Shown here one piece after another: positions 7,168 to 16,707 of a stretch of DNA of 64,000 bases. Every line of letters begins with the position of its first letter. Position 1 is the first letter of the stretch. Origin of the DNA: CAYPIE01 sp964410665 (GTDB lineage: Bacteria > Planctomycetota > Planctomycetia > Gemmatales > Gemmataceae); contig CAYPIE010000011.1 in the NCBI GenBank assembly GCA_964410665.1, forward strand, positions 1 to 64,000. Direction: 5' to 3'. The notes under the pieces were generated by a model that searched no databases, was not told the origin of the DNA, and worked only from the letters and a program-made list of their open reading frames with translations. Position numbers and translations under genes: made by a program.

Positions 7168-10125
7168 TTAGCGCGGAGCGGCTACCGCTTGCTGCTTTGC
7201 GTCGAGTAAAACACGGAACTGCTCGAGTCGCTCAGCAACATGCGGTTTCCCGGCGAGATTGTTCTTCTCCTGGGGATCGTTTCTGAGGTTATACAGCTCT
7301 TCACCGTCGGGCCACTTGCCATAGCGCCAGCGCTGATTTCGCAACGCGTACCCCAGTTGGTTGCCGCGGGACACGACGCTGTAGGCGTATTTCTTTTTAC
7401 CGAGCCGCTCCGGGTGTCCGAGCAGTGGTCGCAGCGAGACGCCCTGCAGATGTTCCGGGGGCTTCAGCCCGGTGAGGGCGGCGATCGTCGGGTAGATGTC
7501 TACCAGCTCCACCATCGCTTCCGAGGTGGTTCCCGCCTTTGTCAGACCGGGAGCCCGGATGATGAACGGAACTCGGGTACCGATGTCGAACAGCGTCACC
7601 TTGCCCCAGAGAAAATGGTCACCGAGGTGATAACCGTGGTCCGAGGTGAAGATGACGATGGTGTTGTCCCAGTGGCCACTCTCCTTCAAGGCGTCGAAGA
7701 CGATATTTAACTGAGCGTCGATGAACGAGACACAGGCGTGGTAGGCCTGCATGTACTCTCGGCGGAGTGATCCATCTTCCTTCCCGAGCTCAAAGCCGAA
7801 CGCCTGGAACCGTTTGGACATAGCGGTCTTTGGCAGCGAGTTCCACAGGTTGGGACGGTCCGGTGTGAAAGGGATCTCCATCGGCGGATAGCGATCGAAG
7901 TACTTATCCGGAGCCAGAAATGGGACGTGTGGTTTCTGGATGCCACAAGCGATGAAGAACGGTTTGTCTCCGTGTGCTTGATCTGAAAGCCACTTCGCGA
8001 CCTGTCGGGCGTTCTTCCCGTCCTTGTGCTGCTCATCGGTTAGGCCACTTCGACCATAACCTGGGGGTGTTTGTGCGTCGAGTTTGGCGGCGACCTGTTT
8101 CTTAAGCTCGCGCCAGTTCTTTCGGTTCGGTCCCTTTTCAACCGAACCATGATTTGCCTCAAACTTCGCGCGGGCTGCGCGGACCACGGGGAGCTCATCG
8201 TTATCGAAGCGAAGGAACGCATCCCAGGCGACTTCGCCGTGTTCGTGTCGGGGCGAGTGAAACACTTTGCCGACGCTCGCCGTCCAATACCCATGCTCCT
8301 TCAAGAACTGGGGCATCGAGACTGTGCCAGGCCGTTCCTTGCGGAGGTCCGCCTTGTTGTTCAGGACGCCCGTCGATTGCGGATACAGCCCGCTCAGGAA
8401 CGAAGCTCGTGATGGGCCGCACACTGGGTACTGACAGTAGGCACGCCGGAAGGTCATGGACTCGGCGGCGAGTTGGGCCAGTGTCGGGGTGTGAATCGGC
8501 TCGTATCCGGATGGCGAGACATGCGTGTTGAGATCGTCGCAAACGATGAACAGGATGTTCTTCCGCTTCTTGGCGCTCGGCTCACGCGTGGGCGGCTGTG
8601 TGTATGGGAGATGTTTTGGTGACGGCTTGTAGTTGCCCTTGCCCTTCTCCCAGTGAAACGTCTCGCCCTCGATCACAAGGTCTTTGCGCGCGTTGCGTTT
8701 CGGGGCGGGCTTGGCGAAGGTCGTGGGCGCGAATCTTCGGAGTTCTGCCTTCTTGGCGGCGTATTCCGGCTTGCCAGCAAGGTTGTGCCACTCGTTCGGG
8801 TCGGCTTGTAGGTCGTAGAGTTCCTCACCGTCCTCGCCATAGCGGATGTAGCGCCAGTCCCGATTGATGATGGCATATTCGCCGGGGTTCATATGTGGCA
8901 GCAAGACATTGCGGTCCTTTGCCGACCTCGGCGCGGCGAGCGTCTTGGCAAGCGACTCCCCTTCCAGTTCCTGGCGCGGCTTGGGCAGACCACACAGGTC
9001 GACCAGCGTCGGATACATGTCGATCAGGCTGACGGTGACGTCGGACTTCTGACCGTTGGCAATGCCCGGCCCGGCCCAGATGAAGGGGACGTTGGAGGTG
9101 CGTTCCCACAGGGTGTGTTTGCCCCAATCCCCCTTTTCGCCGTGGTGGTAGCCGTGATCGCTCCACAGCACCACGATGGTATTGTCGGCGTAGGGGCTGG
9201 CTTCGAGGGCATCCAGGACACGCCCCATCATTGCATCTGCATAACTAATGCAGACGAGATAGCCGTGAATGGCATCGTCAACGGCGTTCAACCTGTCCAG
9301 TTTCTGATGGATTCGGGATCGGTTGGTTTTGATCCTCTTGATCTTCGGGGGCAGGTCGTCGAGGTCGTCCGCCTTGTAGGGCGGGAGTCTGATCTTGTCG
9401 GGGTCGTACAGGTCGAAGTACTTCTGCGGGCAGTAGTTGGGGAAGTGGGGTGCGTAAAGGCCGACGCCCAGGAAGAACGGCTGATCGTGGCGTTCCCCTA
9501 GCTTGTTGATGGCCCACTTGATGCGGATGGAATCCGCCATTTCTTCTTCGCGGTGATTGGGGATCGCTCCCCACTCAAGGAACAGCCCACCGGTGACCTG
9601 CTGGCCTCGGTTGTAAATGCTGTTCGGAAAGGGCTTCGGGAACGGCGTGTCCTTGCCCCACGAGTCCAGCGGCCAGCCGCCTTTTCGCTGGCTCTGATTG
9701 CGTAGGAAGAACTCGTTCCAGCCGCGGACATCGATTGCCCCAGCGGGATGGTGAAACAACTTGCCGGCCCCGAACGTCTGGTACCCGGCCTTGGCGAAGC
9801 TGACCTGCAGCGGCTCGATGTCCGGGTGATCGACAAAGTAGTTGGCCGTCCGATAGCAGCCCGTGGTCGAGGCAAACTGCCCGGTAAAGATGGCTGCGCG
9901 GCTCGGGGCACAGAAGACCCCGGCGGTGTGGGCGTTGGTGAAAACGACCCCACGTGCGGCAAGCCGATCGAAGTTTGGCGTGATCGCTCGCGGGGTCGTC
10001 CCCATGCAGCCGATCCAGTCGTTCATGTCATCGACAGCGAGGAATAAAACGTTGGGTTTGGTTTCGGCGGTCGCCGCACTCAATCCCAAAAAGAGAAAGC
10101 CGTACAGGAGTAGTGAGAGTTTCAT
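7168..10125 (-). CDS. Secreted tandem sulfatase with two complete catalytic domains
   Basis: This 985-residue protein has a Sec signal (KLSLLLYGFLFLGLSAATA) and two full type-I sulfatase domains. Domain 1 (about 28-470) opens NVLFLAVDDMNDW and carries C-A-P-S-R at Cys72. Domain 2 (about 525-980) opens NILFIVCDDLNTH and carries C-G-P-S-R at Cys569. Both cysteines sit in the CxPSR motif converted to formylglycine, and each domain keeps its second block with SDHGYH. The domain starts resemble iduronate-2-sulfatase-type enzymes. The usual length is about 480-520 residues, so this is a true fusion. The ATG at 10125 is chosen because it gives a proper signal peptide. It lies 45 nt behind a GH99-like gene, suggesting joint degradation of a sulfated glycan. 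Confidence 0.9.
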   Translation of the reverse strand: MKLSLLLYGFLFLGLSAATAETKPNVLFLAVDDMNDWIGCMGTTPRAITPNFDRLAARGVVFTNAHTAGVFCAPSRAAIFTGQFASTTGCYRTANYFVDHPDIEPLQVSFAKAGYQTFGAGKLFHHPAGAIDVRGWNEFFLRNQSQRKGGWPLDSWGKDTPFPKPFPNSIYNRGQQVTGGLFLEWGAIPNHREEEMADSIRIKWAINKLGERHDQPFFLGVGLYAPHFPNYCPQKYFDLYDPDKIRLPPYKADDLDDLPPKIKRIKTNRSRIHQKLDRLNAVDDAIHGYLVCISYADAMMGRVLDALEASPYADNTIVVLWSDHGYHHGEKGDWGKHTLWERTSNVPFIWAGPGIANGQKSDVTVSLIDMYPTLVDLCGLPKPRQELEGESLAKTLAAPRSAKDRNVLLPHMNPGEYAIINRDWRYIRYGEDGEELYDLQADPNEWHNLAGKPEYAAKKAELRRFAPTTFAKPAPKRNARKDLVIEGETFHWEKGKGNYKPSPKHLPYTQPPTREPSAKKRKNILFIVCDDLNTHVSPSGYEPIHTPTLAQLAAESMTFRRAYCQYPVCGPSRASFLSGLYPQSTGVLNNKADLRKERPGTVSMPQFLKEHGYWTASVGKVFHSPRHEHGEVAWDAFLRFDNDELPVVRAARAKFEANHGSVEKGPNRKNWRELKKQVAAKLDAQTPPGYGRSGLTDEQHKDGKNARQVAKWLSDQAHGDKPFFIACGIQKPHVPFLAPDKYFDRYPPMEIPFTPDRPNLWNSLPKTAMSKRFQAFGFELGKEDGSLRREYMQAYHACVSFIDAQLNIVFDALKESGHWDNTIVIFTSDHGYHLGDHFLWGKVTLFDIGTRVPFIIRAPGLTKAGTTSEAMVELVDIYPTIAALTGLKPPEHLQGVSLRPLLGHPERLGKKKYAYSVVSRGNQLGYALRNQRWRYGKWPDGEELYNLRNDPQEKNNLAGKPHVAERLEQFRVLLDAKQQAVAAPR

Positions 10126-10170
10126 ATCGCGTCCAGAAATGATCAATGAATGAAAGTTAAGGCAAGGCCG

Positions 10171-11484
10171 TTATCGGCTCGGCAGTTCTCCACGGAGGAG
10201 CCGCCCGCCCTCACGACAGAGCCACAGATAGTGATCGCTCGGGAGGCCGCGGTAGGTTTTGAACTTGGAAGCTCCGACCGGTGGATCATTGGTACATTTG
10301 AAGATGGCCGTTCCCTCATCGATCTCGTCAAACATGGCAATGTATGCGGCCCGGCTACCGGCCATGGCCGTCGCCTGGAACTGACGCCAGAGGAACGTTC
10401 CGCCGTCGCGCGGCACCTCTACGGACTTTATGCCCTTGAGATTCTGCCAACTGAAGCCCGGCCAAAGCACCGGTAGATACTCAACATTTCGCCGCGCACA
10501 CCATGCACGATCGGCTCGCTGGTGAAGCATGAGCTTGTACGCTTCGTTCTGCCCAGTGCGATAGCGTCCCACCGACCAGGGGCTGATGACGTCGGCGAGC
10601 TGGAGGACCGAGTGCAGTTCTGGGTCGGCGATGGCATCTCCTTTTTGCTCACGCCAGTAGTACGGGACGCCGAGCATGATGCTCATACCACCCCATTTTG
10701 GATTGTGCTTGAGCAGTCGGATCAACCACTCGGTCTTCTTGAGCCCATAGTCACGATCCTCACGGAAGCCGACACCCCAGATGGCGACCAGTGGTTTTCC
10801 GTGCAAGCGCAGGTAGGCGGAATCGTTCGGGTCGGTTCCCAGCTGCATGCGCCGGCGAAGCTGTTTCCAGTCCTCGGCGAGGGGGTCGAAGTCGTCGTCA
10901 TGTAAACCGGACAGGTCATACATCAGGACCCAGCAGCGGCGGTGTCGGATCGCCGCGTCGCGACATAGTAAGAGCTTGCGGTTCTCAAACTTCAGCTTGC
11001 GGTAGTCCCGCCGCTGTTTTGCCCCGTGAGAACCAAACCGCTGCACAAAGGCCCCATCGATTTCGTACTCGGCCATCCAGGCAAAGTGACGATCTACTGT
11101 CTTCGGGTGGATCGAACTGAAGACATAGGCTCGGCTGCTGTCCTGATGTCGGAACGATGTGGCAAAACGTTCGTCCTGGTCAAACTCGGACAGGTCGGGC
11201 CAAAAATCAATGCTGCAGTTGCCCGGCTTAAACGTCCGGCCCTTCCGGTAGTGCTGGAAGCCAAGGCCAGACCCATCACCTTCCGCACGAAACCATCCCT
11301 GATACCCGGTGACGATTCGCTCCGTCAGTCCCTCCGGGTTGTCCTTGCTGCCCCGGACCTGAGGGCTCGCGGGCTTCAGATCGGCATACGCCTCCACACG
11401 GGACACAGCCGGCTCGCTCCCGACTACCAGCGATGGCGTAAGCGACCTGAGGACCAGGAGGATAAGCAATCGGGTCTGAGTCAT
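10171..11484 (-). CDS. Secreted GH71/GH99-like glycoside hydrolase
   Basis: A Sec signal (LLILLVLRSLTPSLVVGS) precedes a TIM-barrel-type domain with the family start VTGYQGWFRAEGDG and later blocks FWPDLSEFD, HFAWMAEYEIDGAFVQRF and PLVAIWGVGF. It ends with FLWRQFQATAMAGSRAAYIAMFDEIDEGTAIFK, cut here to its recognisable parts. GH99 enzymes are endo-acting alpha-mannosidases/mannanases; this subfamily is widespread in planctomycetes and Bacteroidetes and is poorly characterised. It is transcribed ahead of the double sulfatase with a 45-nt gap, so both probably act outside the cytoplasm on one sulfated polysaccharide. The exact linkage cleaved is not inferable. Confidence 0.78.
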   Translation of the reverse strand: MTQTRLLILLVLRSLTPSLVVGSEPAVSRVEAYADLKPASPQVRGSKDNPEGLTERIVTGYQGWFRAEGDGSGLGFQHYRKGRTFKPGNCSIDFWPDLSEFDQDERFATSFRHQDSSRAYVFSSIHPKTVDRHFAWMAEYEIDGAFVQRFGSHGAKQRRDYRKLKFENRKLLLCRDAAIRHRRCWVLMYDLSGLHDDDFDPLAEDWKQLRRRMQLGTDPNDSAYLRLHGKPLVAIWGVGFREDRDYGLKKTEWLIRLLKHNPKWGGMSIMLGVPYYWREQKGDAIADPELHSVLQLADVISPWSVGRYRTGQNEAYKLMLHQRADRAWCARRNVEYLPVLWPGFSWQNLKGIKSVEVPRDGGTFLWRQFQATAMAGSRAAYIAMFDEIDEGTAIFKCTNDPPVGASKFKTYRGLPSDHYLWLCREGGRLLRGELPSR

Positions 11485-11718
11485 TTCGGTAGCTGCTGGT
11501 GTGACGGGTTTGCTTCGATGTTGGTTCCGGCTGCTGGCCTCGGCACAAACCTGTTGCCTGCTCCCCGACCTTGATCCTGCTCGGGGCTATCGTAACACAG
11601 CAACCGCCAATCGGGTGGATGGTTTTGAGACATCATGGGAGTTCGCTTGGCTACCCGCTTCAAGGCGCTGGTTTCTCGTCAGCTGGGGGCCAACACCTTT
11701 GCTTCACTGCGACAACCG

Positions 11719-12309
11719 TTACACGTCGTTCTGCGAACCCCACGACCGCGACTCGATCAGATCGCGAAGGTGCAACGCGGCATTTCTGAGTGGTAGGCTT
11801 GTCTCCCGAGTACGCGACTGCGGCAAGGCGCCTTCGATTGTGGTCGCGATCATCGAGGCCAGGGGCTTGGCTGCGTTCGACGGCATACCTTCCGCGCGAA
11901 GACTGCCAGCGTATAAATCCTCCAACTCGGTAAGCGTGTTGACGCACGCCAGCCGCAATCCCTCGCTGACTTCCCTTGAGATGGCTTCTACCGCCGAAAA
12001 CGGTAGACACAGTGCGTAGTCCGACGCGTCCATCTTCTCCGCGAGTGAACGGACCAGATGGAAAATCGCCGCGCTAGTCGAGCTGGACTCTTGCAGGAAT
12101 TTCTGGCTCATCGCGATCGCAAGGCGCGCCTGCTGCTCGATCGCGGCAATCACCAGCTCGTCTTTCCCGTTTGGGAAGAAGTGGTAGAGGGATCCCTTGT
12201 TCGCCTGGCAAGCGGTCAGTACCGACGACAGGCTTACATCGGGACATCCCTGTCGGACCAGAAGATCCCGCGTTCGCTCGACGAATACCTCCTGCGACAA
12301 TTGTCCCAT
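11719..12309 (-). CDS. TetR/AcrR-family transcriptional regulator
   Basis: The 196-residue protein has the N-terminal TetR helix-turn-helix, with VSLSSVLTACQANKGSLYHFFPNGKDELV as successive blocks of helices 2-4, followed by an all-helical ligand domain. The C-terminal pattern (LACVNTLTELEDLYAGSL, then ASMIATTIEGAL) resembles the LmrA/YxaF-type subgroup. No cognate gene is adjacent in the same orientation, so it may control itself or a distant gene. A small palindrome just upstream is a candidate operator. Confidence 0.88.
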   Translation of the reverse strand: MGQLSQEVFVERTRDLLVRQGCPDVSLSSVLTACQANKGSLYHFFPNGKDELVIAAIEQQARLAIAMSQKFLQESSSTSAAIFHLVRSLAEKMDASDYALCLPFSAVEAISREVSEGLRLACVNTLTELEDLYAGSLRAEGMPSNAAKPLASMIATTIEGALPQSRTRETSLPLRNAALHLRDLIESRSWGSQNDV

Positions 12310-12333
12310 GGGATCCTACTCTGAAGTGACCTA

Positions 12334-12346
12334 ACAATACGATTGT
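12334..12346 (-). promoter_or_regulatory. Candidate TetR operator
   Basis: A perfect 13-bp palindrome with arms ACAAT and ATTGT around ACG lies 25-37 bp upstream of the TetR start codon. On the minus strand TATTGT within it could serve as a -10 hexamer; the matching -35 is weak. Confidence 0.4.
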
Positions 12347-12809
12347 GAGAGCTTTGTTTTAAGAGATCGTAGCACCCCTAATTGTATTGAGCTTGATCGC
12401 GCTTTTGCGGATACGTCTTTCGGGTGGACTACCGTCGTGAGCTTCTTTGCCTGCCGCAGCGTGGCGATCGAGTTACTTCCGGTCAGGCTATGTGCCGGAC
12501 AAGACTTGCTTCATTCATTCGTGCGTCGGAGGAGCGGCATCTGGTCAAGGATCAAGACGACTGAATTAGAACGGTAAGAACTTGTTGCAGTAATTATTTT
12601 ATTTTTTAGACAGCCAGAGTTTGGAGGCGTTGGAGAGGACAACAATGGATGCCCTGGAGCCTATTCTGAGCGACCGATTGCTGCCCGGATAAGCCGAAAA
12701 GCAGCGGATAAGTTGAGCGCGAGACGCCTCTGGACAAGAGCGACTTGAGCTAGCGGACTAAACTGCTAAGGTAGACGTATGAAGATGCGGCTTTCGAACT
12801 AGCTACGTG
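12347..12809. other. Gene-free stretch
   Basis: About 460 bp between the divergent TetR and methyltransferase genes. No long frame with coding character, no tRNA and no clear hairpin terminator is visible. Local AT-rich runs near 12590-12610 could hold a promoter, but no convincing hexamer pair was found. Confidence 0.45.
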
Positions 12810-13493
12810 ATGGAGACTTCGCTGGTCATGATCCACGACTGGGCAATCCGAGCATTCAGGCGATTGAAGGGGCGAGTTGAACAGGGCAAGAGCCAATCCA
12901 TGCGTAGGAATCGCATGCTTCATATGATCAAGCTGGTAGAATTGCCCCCAGGGGCACGTCTCCTCGACCTGGGCGGCACACCGGAAATCTGGCGAACCGT
13001 GGATTTCAACTTTCAGATTACCTTTGTGAATTTACCGGACACCATTTCGGCGTCGAACAAGGTTGCCGGGTTCACGTACATCGAGCACGATGCCTGCGAC
13101 CTGAAGGGGATCCTTGAGGACCACGCTTTCGATTTTGTTTTCTCCAACTCGACGATTGAGCACGTCGGTGATGCGTCCCGGCAGGAACAGTTTGCGCACG
13201 AGGTCCAACGACTTGCCCCTGCGTACTGGGTGCAGACTCCGAGCGATCAATTCCCCTTTGAGGTCCATACTTGGGTCCCTTTCTACTGGAGCCTTCCGTC
13301 GCCGGTCCAGAACCGCCTCAAGCGTAACTGGAAGCACAGGTTGCCCAAATGGGCTGAGATGATTGAGGGAACCAGAGTCCTCTCGCGTCGAAGGATGGGA
13401 GAGCTATTCCCAGGTGCAAAGTGTTATATCGAGCGCTTATTCGGACTTGAGAAATCTTATTCATTTTATAGGCCTGTTCAACTTGCCTCATAG
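12810..13493 (+). CDS. Class I SAM-dependent methyltransferase
   Basis: The 227-residue protein has the SAM-binding motif I ARLLDLGGTPEIW, an acidic residue at the end of strand 2 region, and the motif IV/post-II segment FDFVFSNSTIEHV typical of the Methyltransf_11 group. The C-terminus (YWVQTPSDQFPFEVHTWVPF) resembles methyltransferases found in sugar and surface-polysaccharide loci. The start could also be the GTG at 12807. The substrate is unknown. It stands alone, with the large acyltransferase 570 bp downstream. Confidence 0.8.
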   Translation: METSLVMIHDWAIRAFRRLKGRVEQGKSQSMRRNRMLHMIKLVELPPGARLLDLGGTPEIWRTVDFNFQITFVNLPDTISASNKVAGFTYIEHDACDLKGILEDHAFDFVFSNSTIEHVGDASRQEQFAHEVQRLAPAYWVQTPSDQFPFEVHTWVPFYWSLPSPVQNRLKRNWKHRLPKWAEMIEGTRVLSRRRMGELFPGAKCYIERLFGLEKSYSFYRPVQLAS

Positions 13494-14063
13494 CCGCAGG
13501 GGACTCTGTGGTGAAGCCTCAGAGCCGTTGATGGTTGCTAGTGTGCTTGGCCAGCGAGTCAGCTGACACGTTGCAATCGCGATTTGGAAACCTTGAGAAA
13601 CGAGTCCGTACTGCTCTCAAGACCGTCACAAGAGCCCCGAGCCTAGCGATTGCTGCTAGAAGCCGTCGCGAACGGGTTATTGTGTGGTCCATCTCGCTTC
13701 GGGGCAGCAAACATGGGACTGGGATACCCGAAGCAGTCCTTTTGAAGGCCGCCACCCGCCCGACTGAAGGCTCAACGGCGTCAGCTCGAGCGACCCGCTC
13801 AGGCTGGCGAAGCTCAGGTCGTCCGAGGTGCATTTTCGGGTCGTCTCTCATCGCATTGCTTAGGCCAAACCTGAAAGTCGCTCGAAGTAGGAACGCTTGT
13901 CGAAGCGATTGGTGCCAATTACAAAAGATTCAGGAGGCGCGGACAGTTTGCGCAAACGCGTGGAAAACCGCGCGAGCCTCGAACCAGGAGAGCTCGGAGG
14001 CCCTTCACCTGGATCTTTTGGAAACCAGCGACCGGAACACTTGTAGGTTGGGCTTCCACGGGC
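13494..14063. other. Gene-free stretch
   Basis: About 570 bp between the methyltransferase and the acyltransferase. One plus-strand frame is open for roughly 200 codons and runs into the next gene, but its product is Arg/Ser-rich, of low quality, and lacks a start signal, so I do not call it. Confidence 0.45.
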
Positions 14064-16484
14064 ATGGACAAAAAACGGTATCACGATCTGGATGCGTTGC
14101 GGGCCAGCGCAATGCTCTTGGGTATACTCTTACATGCTGATTTGTATCTTCAAGCAGATGCGACGGCGTTACAAGTCCCTGTTAGCGTTCGCTCAGTGAT
14201 CGCGATGACTGGGGCCAATGCCCCGGAAATGTTTGATCCTTATGACCTTACGATGTCCGCTATTCATGGGTTCCGGATGCCACTGTTTTTTTTGATCAGT
14301 GGGTTCTTCATGGCCATGCTATGGAAAAGCCGCGGGCTGAGAGCGATGCTCACGCACCGAGGCAAGCGCATTCTCCTGCCGATGTTCATTTTTGTGCCGC
14401 TGCTCTGGGGGAGTATCCTGGTTGCCATCGGGCTGGGATTGTTGGTCCCAGCGGTTGTCTATTACCAGGGAGATAGCATTTGGACAGCGGCCAGAGGGGG
14501 CAATGTCCAGGCGATGGCTGCCTATCTTCAAGCTGGTGGTGAGGTGGATGCCAAGGGCCCCCTGGGTGAGACATTGTTGCATTGGGCGGCGGCGGGTGGC
14601 CACGCCGAAGCGGTGCAATTCTTGCTCGACAGCGGGGCTTACCCCGATGCCCGTTGGTTTAACAATACAACGCCGTTGATGTGGGCTACGATGTTTGGCA
14701 GAGCGAATGTCGTGCCGATGCTGCTGGATCACCGAGCCGACCTCGACCTGAAAAAGGCAAGAGGATTGGCCGCGAAGGTGTTCTTAGATAAAAATATTTA
14801 TAAATTATTGGTGTATAGTTGGATGTTCGACTTGGAGTGTGACCGTGATCGCGTCCTCCAAGGGCGAGCCCAAGTGCGACCGCTTTTCGAGCAGGCAGTA
14901 AACAGGCCGAAGCAAGCTTGCAAGATCACACCTGGGCCGCTCAGAAACTTCGATTATCGCCTCTATCCGATCGAATCCGGGAGTCTGCCGGATTTACATC
15001 ATCTCGATCCTGTGCAACGTGGCGACAATCCGTCGGGCATGGTTGATCTTGGCTTGGCAGCGGAACAGGACCATTTCGCCATTGAGTTTGCCGGTGAGTT
15101 GGTGATTCACCGAGGTGGTGACTTCACCTTTCGTTTGAGCTCGGACCATCGTGCACGGCTCTATGTCAACGGCAAGCAGGTCATCGATCAGGCAGCGACC
15201 GACGCAACACAGGCGGTTACGGGGGCCGTTCCTCTTCCGCCGGGACCGGCAGCCATCTGCGTGCAGTATTTCGCGGGAGCGGGAGCGGCAGACCACCAGT
15301 TGGCCCTAAGCGTTTCCGGACCGGGAATCAACAACCTGTTGTTGTCGAAGGACGGATTGGCTCCCGGTGCAAGCGGCGAGTCTTTCGAGGTGGCATTCCG
15401 GAGCGAGTTGCCAGGATGGATGCAGGGGGTGCTGGGCTCGATGCGTCGGCTTGCCGAGGGTGGATCGCTGCTGCACCTATGGTTTCTGAATTATCTGCTC
15501 TGGCTGGTTGCTGGATTTGCGCTGATCGGTTGGCTGGCAGGCAGACTTGGCATCCAGACCATCCCAACTTGGCTGGTTGCCTCGCCGTGGTCTTGGCTGT
15601 GGATCCTGCCCATCACGCTGTTGCCTCAGTTGTTGATGACGGAGTTCGGACCGGAAACAACCAGCGGTTTGATCCCGTGGTTTCCCCTGCTGTTCTACTA
15701 CGCGATCTTCTTCGCAATTGGGGCATTGTGTTTCGGCCTTCCACAATTCGACGACCAGGTAGGTCGGCATTGGCGGTTGAATTTGGCATTGGCGGTCCCT
15801 GTTCTGATCCTGGGAATCAGTTGGTTGCACACTCGCGAGGAGAGCTTCCGCCTCGGCTACGCTGGGCATCGCTCAGCAATATTGCTGAGCCACGTCGCCA
15901 CCAGCGTTTGCCAGGTTCTGTTCGTCTGGCTGATGCTAATAGGCAGCATCGGTTTGTTTCGCCGCTACTTTGCTGGTGCAAGCAAGACCCGCCGTTTTGT
16001 GTCGGACTCCTCCTATTGGCTCTATCTTGTGCACGTGCCAGTGCTCGTGTTGTTGGCAGCCATGTTCCGTCCATGGGATCTGCCGGTGGTGGCAAAGTTA
16101 GTTCTGATGTGTAGCATTGGGACAGCGGTCCTGCTGGTGCTTTACCAGACGCATGTTCGGTATACCTGGGTGGGGACACTCTTGAACGGCAAGCGGCCTC
16201 CTGGTGATTTTGAGACCTCGGGCCGAAAACGGTCTATAACCTGCCTGCTTTGCGTTTTCGCATGTGTGCTCGGGCTGCATCGCTTCTATGCCGGCAAGTA
16301 TTGGTCTGGGATCGTTCAAGCCATCGTCTTCCTGGGAGCACTCCTTTGGCTGCTTTTCGGTGGCCCAAAGATAGTGATCTTGGTCATTCTTGCAGCATTG
16401 ATATGGGCAGTCTTGGATTTTATCAGCATTGTCAGCGGTGTATGTCTCGATGGCGATGGGCGATTGATCCAGAATTGGATCTAA
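14064..16484 (+). CDS. Mosaic membrane acyltransferase: acyltransferase-3 with inserted ankyrin and PA14 domains and a C-terminal TM2 domain
   Basis: The 806-residue protein starts as an acyltransferase-3 integral membrane enzyme (YHDLDALRASAMLLGILLHA; three or more helices to about residue 135). It is then interrupted by two to three ankyrin repeats (about 138-234, e.g. GETLLHWAAAGGHAEAVQFLL) and a PA14-like beta domain (about 295-415, GDFTFRLSSDHRARLYVNG). The acyltransferase helices resume at about 470 and run to 690. A TM2 domain follows (about 722-802, LGLHRFYAGKYWSGIVQ). Acyltransferase-3 proteins O-acylate surface glycans. The inserts sit in a long inter-helix loop; PA14 is a carbohydrate-binding fold, so the loop may recognise the acceptor. 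Which side of the membrane the ankyrins face is unclear. Confidence 0.85.
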   Translation: MDKKRYHDLDALRASAMLLGILLHADLYLQADATALQVPVSVRSVIAMTGANAPEMFDPYDLTMSAIHGFRMPLFFLISGFFMAMLWKSRGLRAMLTHRGKRILLPMFIFVPLLWGSILVAIGLGLLVPAVVYYQGDSIWTAARGGNVQAMAAYLQAGGEVDAKGPLGETLLHWAAAGGHAEAVQFLLDSGAYPDARWFNNTTPLMWATMFGRANVVPMLLDHRADLDLKKARGLAAKVFLDKNIYKLLVYSWMFDLECDRDRVLQGRAQVRPLFEQAVNRPKQACKITPGPLRNFDYRLYPIESGSLPDLHHLDPVQRGDNPSGMVDLGLAAEQDHFAIEFAGELVIHRGGDFTFRLSSDHRARLYVNGKQVIDQAATDATQAVTGAVPLPPGPAAICVQYFAGAGAADHQLALSVSGPGINNLLLSKDGLAPGASGESFEVAFRSELPGWMQGVLGSMRRLAEGGSLLHLWFLNYLLWLVAGFALIGWLAGRLGIQTIPTWLVASPWSWLWILPITLLPQLLMTEFGPETTSGLIPWFPLLFYYAIFFAIGALCFGLPQFDDQVGRHWRLNLALAVPVLILGISWLHTREESFRLGYAGHRSAILLSHVATSVCQVLFVWLMLIGSIGLFRRYFAGASKTRRFVSDSSYWLYLVHVPVLVLLAAMFRPWDLPVVAKLVLMCSIGTAVLLVLYQTHVRYTWVGTLLNGKRPPGDFETSGRKRSITCLLCVFACVLGLHRFYAGKYWSGIVQAIVFLGALLWLLFGGPKIVILVILAALIWAVLDFISIVSGVCLDGDGRLIQNWI

Positions 16485-16506
16485 CGGCTGGAAACGTTCT
16501 CGCATC

Positions 16507-16707
16507 CTAGGCCCACAGCATCGGGATGTGCATCCTCATCGCGTACTTCGGTTTGGATGCAGTGCTAAATTCCTCGCGATGGATGGAGACTTGTTGGGGT
16601 GTCTTCAACCCAAGCCGCACACGCTCTCCACAAACCGCGAATACGGTAAGCTCACTTTCATCCCCAATGGCAATCCGTTCATTCGGTTTTCGACTGAATA
16701 CTAACAT
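16507..16707 (-). CDS. csrA: CsrA-type translational regulator
   Basis: The 66-residue protein matches CsrA along its length: MLVFSRKPNERIAIGDE, the core VRLGLKTPQQVSIHREE with the RNA-binding region, and a short C-terminal tail. CsrA dimers bind GGA motifs near ribosome-binding sites and control carbon storage, motility or surface traits. The ATG at 16707 gives the canonical start. The gene converges on the acyltransferase with a 22-bp gap. The first-segment residues are slightly divergent from the usual MLVLSRK. Confidence 0.93.
   Translation of the reverse strand: MLVFSRKPNERIAIGDESELTVFAVCGERVRLGLKTPQQVSIHREEFSTASKPKYAMRMHIPMLWA

Noticed and set aside
13535..14140. A 201-codon plus-strand frame before the acyltransferase
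   Set aside because: It overlaps the start of the acyltransferase by 77 bp, lacks a start signal and codes for a low-complexity Arg/Ser/Ala product.
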